A program made the position numbers and the translations under genes. The notes beneath the pieces were generated by a model. It did not search any database. It was given only the letters and a program-made list of their open reading frames with translations, and was not told the origin of the DNA. DNA of 64,000 bases from Phanerodontia chrysosporium (Eukaryota > Basidiomycota > Agaricomycetes > Polyporales > Phanerochaetaceae). Every line of letters starts with the position of its first letter. Positions within the stretch are counted from its first letter, which is position 1. The stretch spans positions 1-64,000 of the forward strand of contig MJGA01000041.1 in NCBI GenBank assembly GCA_001910725.1, written 5' to 3'. This document shows positions 29,501 through 40,200 of this stretch, piece by piece.

Positions 29501-32500
29501 CCGGCAGTCGTGGCCTCTGTGTTGTTCGCGTTTCGAGCCTGCCGACGACGTTCGGCCCATTGATCCTCAGAACGTGCACCGTCAGGCCACATAAATTTCC
29601 CAACGGACTTTCCGCTCGGGACAAGGATAGGGTCGCAGAGAGGATCGAGGGTCTCCTCGATGCGTGTGCGGATGGTGAGCACCGCGTCGTTCTTGAGAAC
29701 CTTATCGAGGATGGCCTTGCTGTGCGCGGCTTCGAAAAGCATGGCGAGGTAGACGATGCTCACCTGCTCGCCAACGCCGTGAGCTTTGAACGCTGGCCAC
29801 TTCCAATGGCTTCGAAGTGTCCAGCGTCCTGACGTCGAGCGGCTGGCGGTCATGGCGCGGTGAGACGAGTTCCACTCGCCTGTTTCTTCACGCGCCCACT
29901 GAACGATGATGTCCTTGACCTTGTCACGCTCGGTGTTGTACAACTTGAGGGCCTCGAGGAGGTTGAAGGTCTCCGAATTGAGCCATACCTGGTAGGGGGC
30001 GATGTCGGTGAAGTCGATAGCGGACTCAGCCAGGGCGATGACCGGCTGCGGCTCGACGAATGTGGGGTCTTGGTCCTCGTCATTGTCGTCTTTCTTTGCT
30101 TTTCCCTTGCCCTTGCCCTTGCCCTTGCCCTTCGTCTTGCTGGCTGCGGGTTCCGCAACGTCTCCTTCTGGTGCAGCTTTGGCCTTCCCCTTCGCCGCCT
30201 TGGTCTTCAACTCGATTTGCTGTATGACAGCAGATCTGCCGGAACGCGGGAGACTGTCGAGCTGCTGGTTCAGAGATGTGAGCTTCGGATTGCCTGTTGC
30301 ATTCGTGCGCTGTGCGTTGTAATCGCTTCGAGCTGCGTCGATGTCCTGAATGTTGCTGTTGAACCAGGCGTCGTTGAGGACGTTGCTCTGCTCCTTCTTG
30401 TTGAGCAAGCGAGGGGGGAAGATGTCATGCACGACGTCCTCCATGAGATAGATGACGTGAGGGCATTCGTTGTACAGGAGCCATAACAGCTGGGTTGGAT
30501 CGTGAGCCTGGAATAGATCAACGTGAAGTACTGTGTAAGGATACCCACCCTGTCGACAGCAGTATCAACCTTGGACAATTTGATGTTGGAGTTTGGATTG
30601 CGGAGTGCGGCGCCGGCGCCCTCTGAGTAATCACGCGCCACATAGGGGGATTGGTGTCTGTTGACAACATAGGGGATGGAGGGGTCGATGAAGAAACATG
30701 TCTGAAGGCGAGTTGTGAGATCCTTGGCAAACAAGTACCGAACATGTGGATGACCATAGCACCGCCGCGAATGTTTCGACGCACTCGCGGCGCGACCCAC
30801 CCATGGGCAAAGGTCCGCCGCGCATGTTTCGACGCACTCGCGGCGCGACCACCGTCGGCATGGGCTGAGCCGCGAATGTTTCGACGCACTCGCGGCGGAG
30901 GTACCGCCGTTTGGACCACAGAAGTTTCGAGGCAACCGTGTGGTACTTACCTCTGCAATCGCATCCTTGCAGAACTCGAGACGACGGAACATCTCGTTGA
31001 CGAAGGTGAGGCTCGGCAGAGGCATCGGTCCGTAATGCGGATGGACATGCTGGCCTGCAAGCACGAAAAGCATTGCTTTCGCTTCAGCCTGCTGCCACAG
31101 CTTCTTCGAGTTAGCCGTCGCGGTGTCGTCAGCCTCGACCTCTTCGCATTTCGCCCGCAGCCCCTTGCGCAGCGCGTGCACATAGTTGTCGATGGTATCA
31201 AGCAGCAGATCCTGGTCGTCGCTGTTCGCAAGGGGCCTGTTCGTCAGGAGCATAGCGACGGTAGAGACCTCGAGGCTTTTCTTGTCGGTCTTGAACGCCT
31301 CGCAATACGCCGCGTCAGCGATGGCCATGATGTCGGGCAAGATCTCGTACGACGGTCGCTCTTTCGCGTTGCCCAGCAGTTTCTTGTACACCTTGGTCAT
31401 ATTCGTGTTCGCCTCGTCGATAGTGGCTTGTGTACCTGATGCGCGCTGCTGCGCCCAGTACTCCATGCTCCTGTCGAGTTCGTCCGCTGTCGGGCAATCC
31501 TTGATAATACGCCCCATTCCGTCGAAATGTACCCAGAGCGTTTCCACGACATTCGAGGCGATCTGGTGCCCAACACATAGTCAGTAAAGAAATCACCTCC
31601 TTCGCCTGATGCACTCACCGCGCCGTACACGTTGAGCAAATGCGAAACCAAGTACGAAACCTTCCAGATCGGATGCTCCACGAGCGGGTTTTTGGCCTCG
31701 ATGAGATGCATAAGGAGCTGCAGAGAGTGAGGGACACGAAGCAAAGCAGCCACCGGAGCTGACTTCCGCGGCGTCTCCTTCTGCTTCTTCGCCACCGCAG
31801 CCGTCGCAGTCGCAACGTCGACACCTTTCGATGTCGATGCCGCTTTCCCTGCGCCCTTCGCCTTCGCCGCCTTGCCGCCCTTCATCGTCTTCGCCGCGGA
31901 TTTGCTCGACTGTGCTGAGGTCGCCACCTCCGCGGCCGTCTCATCAGCGACATCGACGCCCTTCGCGCCCTCGATGGCCTCGTCCGCGTTTGCAGCGGTC
32001 ATCGTCCCCAAGCTTGCTTCCAGCTTGCTCTCGGCGAGCGCGGTCAACCCGTCAGCCGTGACCTTCTTCTCGCCGTAAACGAGGCCGTCGCGCTCGATCG
32101 CAAGCAGCCCGACGATCATCTCGAGAAACTCCTCAGGTGTCTCGCCGCGCAACGTCTCGTTGAAGTTTCGCGCCATCTCGTACAACTCGTCCTGGGTCAT
32201 CTTGTCTGCAATGTAATGAGTACTTCAATATATCGGTGTAGAAGTCCCGAGTAATGCCTTACCGCGGTCGTAGATCGCAACCAACCACCAACCACTTGCT
32301 TTCTGGATGTCCTGCCACTTCTTCGTCTCCTGCTTCGCGGCCTCGAGAACCGCGACAGTGGCGTGGTACTCTTGAGCTTCTGGTATGTTGTCGTGGTTCA
32401 AATTCCCCTTCTTCTCTTCTTCGTCGATCTTGTTCTTCAGGTGTTTCAATGTGTCTTGCAACCCGTGAATTCATACCGCCCCTTGTATAACCCGGTTGTC

Positions 32501-33396
32501 GACGATCTTCATGTACTGCCGCAGGGCTGCTAGACGATGCTGCCCGCCGGAGACCGTGATGTACTTGACATTCTCCTTCAGCAGAGAATCTAGCGTTGGC
32601 CAGACGTCTTCGCTCGCCGTGAAAATGTCGAGGTTCTGCAGTGCCGCGTAGCTGGAACACTTAGCCAGACGCTCTGCCGCGTCCGGCTTCAGATCAGTTC
32701 CAACCTTTAGCGGCACCTTGAACATCGTGGTGCGGTCAACCCGCCGGATGCCCTCGTCCTCGAACCGACGGACAAGGTTCGTCAGCGACTGGTTATGGAC
32801 TATTCGTTTGACCCAGCGGCCAAACTCAGGACGGACCGCATCGTCCGCGGGCCAGTTGACACGGGCGAAGCCCATGAACGCGTCTGTGATGTTCACGCGA
32901 ATTCGTGTGATGACGTGTGGGTCGAACGCGGTCTTGCTTGGCGGCAGAGTCGAAAGCTCGTCCAAAACACCACGAAGCTCTCGCGCCTGGTAGCGATGCA
33001 ATTTAGCAAGACAAGGTACGCGATTAGAGATTTAACACGTACGTAGCGTGTGGTTGCGTCCTCATTCTCGTCAACCCATTGCTCCTCCTCTTGGCTGTCC
33101 TTGTCGACAGCCTTCCCCTTCCCTTTACGAGGAGGATCGCCTTCGACGATGCCTCCATCGGTGTCGCCTTCGTCGGCTGATACATCTTCGTCAATTACTT
33201 CGACCTCATCGTCCGCGTCGTTCGTGCGCTGAGGCTTCTTTGTGGAGCTCTCAACCGGTTTGTCGTTATCCCCTGCCTCCTGAGCCTTCTTGCGAGTTGC
33301 TCGGGTTGTTTTCCTCGGCTCCTTGCCGCTCTGGCTTCTGATATTTGCCATTGCACGCTTCAGCGCGGCAGTTGACATAGACGGAGCTTTGGGCAT
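29501..33396 (-). pseudogene. 5' half of large DGQHR/ParB-motif gene, split by LTR retrotransposon
   Basis: Exons on the minus strand: 33396-33043, 32986-32477, about 32434-32263, 32205-31619, 31562-30951, 30722-30549 and 30507-29501, all joined in frame by GT-AG introns. The N-terminus is charged and low-complexity. Exon 2 carries SGGQHRLAALRQYM (about 32,520-32,570), which resembles the DGQHR/ParB-Srx nucleotide-binding motif, preceded by a domain with RWVKRIVHNQSLTNLVRRF. Later exons are mostly helical (ALAESKLEASLG; YEILPDIMAIADAAY), with a Lys-Gly-rich linker near 30,110. I do not know the eukaryotic family. The coding exon is cut at 29,501 by the LTR element and resumes at 15,467. One intron (30,950-30,723, 228 bp) contains a palindrome array. 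The start at 33396 is the first in-frame ATG after a possible leader intron. Confidence 0.65.
30764..30897. repeat. type II palindrome array in an intron (three cores)
   Basis: Three cores with arms GCCGCGAATG/CACTCGCGGC, loop TTTCGACG, unit about 55-60 bp and spacers unlike those of other arrays. It lies wholly within the 228-bp intron of the DGQHR-motif gene. Strikingly, the minus-strand exon frame reads through the array without a stop. Confidence 0.88.
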
Positions 33397-33684
33397 GTTT
33401 CCTGTAGATATTCTGTGAGAATAATACATGCAAAGCATTCACGACCAAACGTACCAGGATTGTTGGAGTGATTCAAATAGATCCTGATGAGCTGATGACA
33501 ATGACGGTGGTGGAGGGACCGAGGACGAGAGGGCGATGGAGGATTGGGCACGATGGCATCGATTGATGTGGTATCCCAAACGGGTAGTTAACTAATTCAC
33601 GGTAAATATTTAGTTATGGATATCTCCTGATTTGTAGTTATCGTGTGGGTGATGATGAGCATATGTATTGATCAACACTATACT
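33397..33684. other. 5' flank of the DGQHR-motif gene
   Basis: No separate gene. CTCACAGAATATCTACAG on the minus strand just before the ATG could be the 3' end of a leader intron. The remainder is presumed promoter and spacer up to the palindrome array. Confidence 0.4.
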
Positions 33685-33688
33685 TGCG

Positions 33689-33976
33689 CCGCGAACGTCT
33701 CGATACACTCGCGGCTGGACACCACTCAAGTATGGTTGCGCCGCGAATGTGTCGACACACTCGCGGCGGGACATCACTCAAGTACCCTCCCGCCGCGATT
33801 GTCTCGACACACTCGCGGCTGGACCTCACTCAAGTCCGGTTGCGCCGCGATTGTCTCGACACACTCGCGGCTGGACATCACTCGAGTACCCTTCCGCCGC
33901 GATTGTCTCGACACACTCGCGGCTGGACATCACTCAAGTACCCTCCCGCCGCGATTGTCTCGACACACTCGCGGCT
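33689..33976. repeat. type II palindrome array, six cores, 52-bp unit
   Basis: Six cores with arms CCGCGA(T/A)(T/C)GT and ACACTCGCGG, each followed by CTGGACATCACTCAAGTACC-type spacer; the unit is exactly 52 bp. It lies between the DGQHR-motif gene and copy C of the unknown gene family. The next array (35,149-35,384) uses the same unit, so these two are sister arrays. Confidence 0.92.
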
Positions 33977-34135
33977 GGCCCACACCCCACGTGGATGGTG
34001 AAATACCAGCAAGGTTAGAGCAATTTGACCTTATCTCAAAGGCCACCATAAGTCACACAACTCATTCCCATTACTCGGATAGACTGGATACATTTGCAAG
34101 AGATTTGTACAACAGATAACGCATATAGCAATGAG

Positions 34136-34803
34136 TTATTCATAGACGCAGATGCACCTTTCGATCTGAGAGAGCTCCTGGTGGATTGAGTCCTCAAACG
34201 GGAGCGCGTAGTCACCGGACCACTCATACTTGAACTGGCCGTTGAACATCAAAAGCATCCGCAGACCATGACTCCACACGAGGTGACGCATGGCAATTTC
34301 CCACGCAGTCTCTCCGTATTTCTGGATACACTCCGGCTGGGTTCAACAGTGAGCTCGCTGTCGCACTATGCATCATGATCGTCCATCAACTCACCGCGAA
34401 ATCGCGGAGGGCGGTCCATGCCGGGTCGCCGGAAGTCATTCCGTTGATATCCAGGTTCATCCTCAGGATCTGGCCAGCAATCGACCGCGCGCTGGTGAGT
34501 ATGCGCATGAACCTGGCCCTCTTGACGTCCCGGGCATCATCGTTTTGCCGAGCGTACTCTGCGAAATCCCCCTCGAAGTTGTCCCGATCTCGTTCGTGGT
34601 ACTTCTCCCCAGACAAACCATCGAAGTCCCAATATCGCTCAATCGCGTATTCTACCTCGCGGAGCATCCTCCCACGTCGATTCTGCCAAACTCTTCATCA
34701 GTACCCTCTTCACTTCAGCGAAAACCTTACTTACATGAGATGAGGCACGCTCGCCATCGTCGACCTCTTCGCTCACGGCACGAGATGGAGCGTTTGTGGA
34801 CAT
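34136..34803 (-). CDS. unknown subtelomeric-family protein, copy C
   Basis: Nearly identical to copy A (1,867-2,534) with the same three exons and GTAAGT/GTGAGT introns. It starts at the ATG at 34803 after a (CCA)n leader tract that is slightly longer than in copy A, and stops at 34136-34138. About 185 residues. The few residue changes (for example Val to Ile in EVEYAIERYW, Val to Met in ARFMRIL) are conservative and there are no stops. That suggests selection or very recent copying. The 5' flank (about 34,870-35,075) is shared with A, B and D, including CCAGCTGATGGC and TTTGTGGCAGACAT. Confidence 0.75.
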
Positions 34804-35148
34804 TATGATGAGGGGGTGGTGGTGGTGGTGGTGGTCTTTCAAGTCGCTCAGCATTTCCCTTGCACGAGATCGCTACTGATAAGAAGTTGGTCACATGTTG
34901 TATGCACCTGTTTGCAGATAGATTGACCAGCTGATGGCTGTGGAATGGACATTCCCGTCTTTGCATTTGTTTTTTATAGTATGTTTGTGGCAGACATATG
35001 CAATTTCTGACATCCCAAATAGTACGATCTATACTATGTGACCGACACAAACATCCGTAAAATTGGTCGTGGCACAAATCCCTTCTTTAACCCATGTCTA
35101 AACCCTCTGGACGTCTGTCTGTTGTCATGTGCATTCTGGGCCAGCCAA

Positions 35149-35384
35149 CGCCGCGAGTGTCTCGACACACTCGCGGCTGGACACCACTCAAGTACCCTCC
35201 CGCCGCGAGTGTCTCGACACACTCGCGGCTGGACATCACTCAAGTACCCTCCCGCCGCGAGTGTGTCGAGACACTCGCGGCTGGACCTCACTCGAGTACG
35301 GTTGCGCCGCGAGTGTCTCGACACACTCGCGGCTGGACATCACTCAAGTACCCTCCCGCCGCGATTGTCTCGACACACTCGCCG
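35149..35384. repeat. type II palindrome array, five cores, one inverted
   Basis: Five 52-bp units like those at 33,689. In unit 3 the asymmetric centre reads GTGTGTCGAGACAC instead of GTGTCTCGACACAC, that is, the core is flipped while the flanking spacers keep their orientation. The array separates genes C and D. Confidence 0.92.
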
Positions 35385-35540
35385 CTCGCCCACACCCCAC
35401 AACGATGTTAGAACACATACAGTTTACCCCGCTGTCACCTTATCTCAAAGCCCACCCCCTTATAAGTCAGACGAACAATCTTTCTTACTCCAGATAGACT
35501 GCATACAGATCGTCACTATGACAATAATGAGGAATACTAT

Positions 35541-36196
35541 TTACAAGTAGCGACATTTCTCGCGCTGCGCGAGCTCCTGATGCAATGTGAACTCAAAGTC
35601 GAAACTCTCGGACATAGTAAAAATGAAATCGCGCTGAAAGGTCCTAAGCCAGTGCAGACCATGACTCCGCACGAGGTGATACATCGCAATGTTCCAGGGA
35701 CTCGGTCCGAAATGCTCCCGACAATACGTCTGGATTCGATAGTAAGCCCGCTTTCACACTATGCATCAATGTCGTTCACGAACTCACCCCGGTGTCACGG
35801 ATCGTCGTCCAGGCCTCGTCACCCCGCGACATGTCGTTGATATTCAGGTTCATCCTCAGGATCATTCCAGCAATCGCCCGCGCGCTGTGGAGTATGCGCA
35901 CGAACCTGGCCTTCTTGACGTCCTCAGCGTCATCGTTCTGCCGTGCGTACTCTGCGAAATCTCCCTCGAAGTTGTCCCAATTTCGATCGCGGTACCACGG
36001 CCCAGACAAACCCTCGAACTTCCAATGCTCCTCAAACACGTATCGTCGGTTGCGCACCGGGCTCCCATCTCCGTTCTGCCAAACTCTTCATCAGTACCAT
36101 CTTCAACTCGGCGAAAACCTTACTTACGCCAGGTGAGGCATGCTCCCCATCCTCGACCTCTTCGGGGACGGCACGCGAATCAGTAGTGCTGGACAT
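35541..36196 (-). CDS. unknown subtelomeric-family protein, copy D
   Basis: Nearly identical to copy B (3,239-3,894): ATG at 36196, same three-exon plan, same block FEEHWKFEGLSGPWYRDRN, stop at 35541-35543. Here D is in tandem with C, whereas A and B are convergent. No domain is recognised. The 5' flank to about 36,470 again contains the shared promoter-side sequence and then CTTCTTTAACCCCTCTTTTAACCC, a degenerate telomere-like stretch. Confidence 0.75.
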
Positions 36197-36535
36197 TACG
36201 AGGGTGGATGGTGGTGGTGGTCTTTCAAGTCGCCCAGCACTGCCCTGGCGCGAGATCGCTACTGATAAGAAGTTGGTCACATGTTGTATGCACCCGTTTG
36301 CAGATAGATTGACCAGCTGATGGCGGTGGAATGGACATTCCCGCCTTTGCATCTGTTTATTAATAAATTTGTGGCAGACATATGCATTTTCTGACATCCC
36401 AGATAGTATAATCTGTACTATTTGGCTAACCCAAAGTCAGTAAAATTTATTTGTCATGGCACAAATCCCTTCTTTAACCCCTCTTTTAACCCTCTCGACA
36501 CCTATCAATTCTCATCTGCGTTCTGGGCCCCCCAA

Positions 36536-36706
36536 CGCCGCGCCTGTCTCAGAACAGTCGCGGCTAACCCACGTCCATATGGGTCCATCACTCATCCTGT
36601 CAGTCCGCCGCGAGTGTCTCAGAACATTCGCGGCTGACCCATGTCCATATGGCTCCATCGCTCATCATCACCTCTGTCCGCCGCGAGTGTCTCAGAACAT
36701 TCGCGG
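36536..36706. repeat. type II palindrome array, three cores
   Basis: Three cores with arms CCGCG(A)GTGT...(C)ATTCGCGGC and loop CTCAGA, separated by spacers of about 70 bp containing CCATGTCCATATGG. The spacer type matches the decayed repeats at 8,560-8,650 and 9,245-9,320. The array borders the degenerate AACCCT block that leads into the PLE. Confidence 0.88.
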
Positions 36707-36952
36707 CGCATAGGCTGTCTCAACACTACTTCACATTCCTTACCTTCAACCCTATCAAAACCTTACATATACCCTTCTTTTACCTACCCAGGACCCATAT
36801 TAGACCCTGTACCCCTTCCGTAACCATAACCTACCTGCACCATACTTATATCCTAGTTGAACCCACCTTAACCCATGAATAACCCTCAACCCGTACTTAG
36901 CCCCATCCTGAACCCAACATGTACCCTAAACCGACAGCAAGAATCTAGGCAT
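36707..36952. repeat. degenerate AACCCT-like subtelomeric block, copy 2
   Basis: Imperfect AACCCT/ACCC hexamers (for example AACCCTATCAAAACC, AACCCACCTTAACCC, ATGTACCCTAAACC), ending CAGCAAGAATCTAGGCATAATG exactly as at 9,335-9,465. The complete PLE begins immediately after. Confidence 0.7.
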
Positions 36953-37271
36953 AATGATCTGTGCATACAAAACCTTCGTACTTTTGCCGAGAAAGAGTCC
37001 CTTAAGGGGATTCGTTGCTCCCGACCTCGGGGAGACTTTTCTCCACACCAATCGCATTACAGCCGACGAGCGACATTTCGCCTCTCGTCGGCCCGCCAGT
37101 CCCTTCGGGCCTGGCGGTTGCAAGGGGTATATATCCCAGTAGGAAACCGCTGATGAGTCTTCACGACGAAAGCTCAGCGCGACACAACAGTGTCGGCTGC
37201 CTTCGGTTTTCCTGTGAAGCATTCCGCGCTCGCCGCTCACTACGCTCGCGTCTCGCGCCCCCCAAACCCTA
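36953..37271 (+). repeat. PLE 5' pseudo-LTR
   Basis: Similarity to the 3' pseudo-LTR starts at about ATGA(T/C)CTGT and ends CCCCCCAAACCCTAA. The ORF begins 26 bp later. The two repeats differ at several bases, mostly in the first 100 bp. Confidence 0.85.
37137..37214 (+). ncRNA. hammerhead ribozyme (PLE 5' pseudo-LTR)
   Basis: Core CTGATGA at 37,150, stem II GTC/GAC with loop TTCAC, then GAAA. Stem I pairs AGGAAACCG with CGGTTTTCCT. Identical to copy 1 over the ribozyme. Cleavage here would release or define the 5' end of the element's RNA. Confidence 0.75.
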
Positions 37272-37297
37272 ATCAAATCGAGTAAGCACTCTTCACC

Positions 37298-40200
37298 ATG
37301 CCCGCCCAAGACACTACTCGCCGTGCGGTCCGCGCGACTGCGTCTTCATCCACAGGCCATTTCCCCTCGTTCACCCGTGCGCTGTCGCCTTCACAGGCTT
37401 CAGTGGTGCTCGGCGAGCAGATCAGCTTCGGCACGTTTGACGAGCGTTGCGCAGCGGCCCTCGCGCATTGCACCTTGCTTGACGAGGTCATTGCGACGTT
37501 GCCGAAGCTTTACCAAGTAGCGTTGAGCCCAGTCCTCACGGACATCCACCACGACGCTACGAAGCGTGTGGAGATAGCGGCTCAACTCGAACGGCTGCGC
37601 CAGCACAAGGCTGCAGGCACCCTCCCCTCACCTCTGAAGGGGCTGGGCAGCACGCCTGCGATTCAATTCATGAAAGGGTTTCTGGAGTCACAGAAGCCCG
37701 ATTTTCCGGGGAAAGCCCCGGATATCGTGAAGGCCTGCGCCGCAAAGCTCCTTGACGGTTTCATCGAGACCAAGGCTGCTGAGCACGCATGGTATGAATC
37801 GCGCCTTCAAGCGATGGAGGTGACACGCCGAGTTCTGACCGCTGCGGACACGCACTGGAAAGACGAGCTCGAGCAACGTTACCAGGTCCTCGAGGGATTC
37901 GTTCGGCCTCCTGTCGAAGGGCAGGTGCCAGCGACCGTCCCGTCTGCAGAGGAACTCCATCCCCTCAAGTTCGTAACGGACCCTGTTATGGTTGCTCAGC
38001 ACGAGAACATCCGGAGGAGCATTCCCCGGCTGGCCTCGACGGTCATCATGCTCGTGGTGAACCGTGCGCTGACTCAACAGCAACGTAATAAGGCCAAGCG
38101 CGACTTGAAGGATCAGGCGGACGTCGAAATGGCTACGGATGACACCGCAGTCGACTCCGCTGTCAAGAGGCTCGAGAAGCAAGTCGAGGGTCTCGTCTCG
38201 GGCATGAAGGCGCTCACGAACGGCAAGGGCAAGGTGAGTTTCTCATCTTCTTCGCGAACTCACGTCGAGGATGCTCATCCTTTCGTCTCAGGACAGAGCC
38301 CCTCAAGCCGGCCCTTCTCGCTTGTCGACCACCGCGCAAGGCACGAAGCGCAAGGTGTCCAGCTCGGCAAGCGACTCCGGCAAAGGCAAGACGTCGGCCA
38401 TCAAGGCCCGTCCCGGCGACTCCGCTGCAGCAGCGGCGAGGCTGGATCGCCTCAAGAAGGGCAAGGGGAAGGAACAAGGGAAGGGCAAGAAGACCCAGAA
38501 GAAATAGTTGCATACGTTCGCGCGGCCCCTTGGAGGTACGATGCTCCTCACTCCTACCCCGACGTGATTCTGATGCTTCCGGCACCCCGTGCCATTCAGT
38601 TGCTCCTCGAGCGAGTGCCGCTTGAAGTGAAGCGTGCAGCGAGATTCCGTTCGAGAGTTTTTCTTGGACCTCATGTAACTGTACCGGAACATCTTCAAAT
38701 GCATGTATCGTCTAGCCTCCGCTATTTAATGTACTCCGTCCCGTCATCGAACGTAGTGCGTGAGGCATGGGAAGACTTTAAAGACCGCTTCAGGTGGCGA
38801 GTTTTCTTCACTGAGAAACTCATTGACTCCCCAAACGACGACGACACTGACTTCGACCCAGACTACGTGGTGCCCAAGGCGCGCAAGCGCTTTGATGACG
38901 GTGTTCGCACCACACCTGCGTACATTGAGCTCGGCCTTCGCAAAGGCGACAAGTTCGTGGACGATTACATCTCGAACGTCATGCCAAGCGTAAAAGCCAC
39001 TTCTCGTAGCCTGAACTTGGTTTGGCTGGACGAGCTCAAGGACTACTTGAGTGCTAACAAATATATCGTTAGTCCTTCTGATAAGAATCTCGGCGTATGC
39101 ATTTTGCAGGCCGACTGGGCGACTGATCAGACCCGTACTCTCTGGAACGACCCCTCCAACTACCGTAAGCTCGGATCCCTGTTGGAGGCGGATGAGATTA
39201 TGGAAGAGAAACACGAACGAATCTTCCGCGCTGCCAGACTTGCTAGGCGGCTTGGGAAGCGTCAGTTGGCGGAATTCCTTGTATCAAAGATCCATGGGAA
39301 GGATGCGAAGACAGCGGGCTATACGCTCGGCCAGTTCTATGGCGTGCCTAAGGTACACAAGCGACCGGTCAAAATGCGGCCTATCGTCCCGTGTCATTCT
39401 GTCTCGCAAGCCCCCTCCGCTACGTATGTTTCTAAAATGCTCAAGCCACTCGTGTCGCGTCAGCCGCACGTAATTCACGGTTCTAAACATCTCGTGAGGC
39501 AGCTTGAGTCGTTGCAACTTGATAAGCACAGGAAAGCGTGGATTGTCTCGGGCGATATCGTCGCCTTCTATCCGAACATCCCCTTAGAGAACTGTATCCG
39601 TGTAGTCACACAAATGTGGCGGAACAGCCCCGAAGCGGAGAAGCTTTCCCCAGAAGAACGTCAACTTTTCCTGATGTCCTTCATGACTGCTAACAAGCGG
39701 CTCGTTATACAATTCGGCGACGAGTATGCAGAGCAGATCCGGGGCCTGGCTATGGGCATTGCCTGTAGCCCGGACTTGGCTAACCTCTACGGTTCTCACT
39801 ACGAGAACCCTATACTCGCCAGACCCGACATGAAATCGAAGTTTGCCTTCTTCGGTCGGTATCTGGACGACGTACTCGGCATAGTCTATGCTTCGTCAGC
39901 AGAGGAGGCTATGTCGTATGCGAACGAAATTCGCTACGACGGCGTCGAAATCGAGTGGTCAGTGTCGGAGTACCACACTCCGTTCTTGGATCTTTTCCTC
40001 TATCTCGATCCAGTCGAGAAGAGGTTACATTGGAAACCTTATTCTAAACCACTGAACCACCGTGAACGCATACCATGGGCATCTCACCACCCGAAAGATG
40101 TTAAGAAAGGCACCTTTATCGGCGAGATGTCTCGTCTGGCCACGCTTTGTAGTAAACTGGAACACTACAGAGACGCCATATCAGACCTGAGTAATCTGTA

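Noticed and set aside
33689..35384. CRISPR-like regular repeats
   Set aside because: The repeats are palindromic and regular, but the spacers are themselves repeated, there are no cas genes, and the DNA is plainly eukaryotic.
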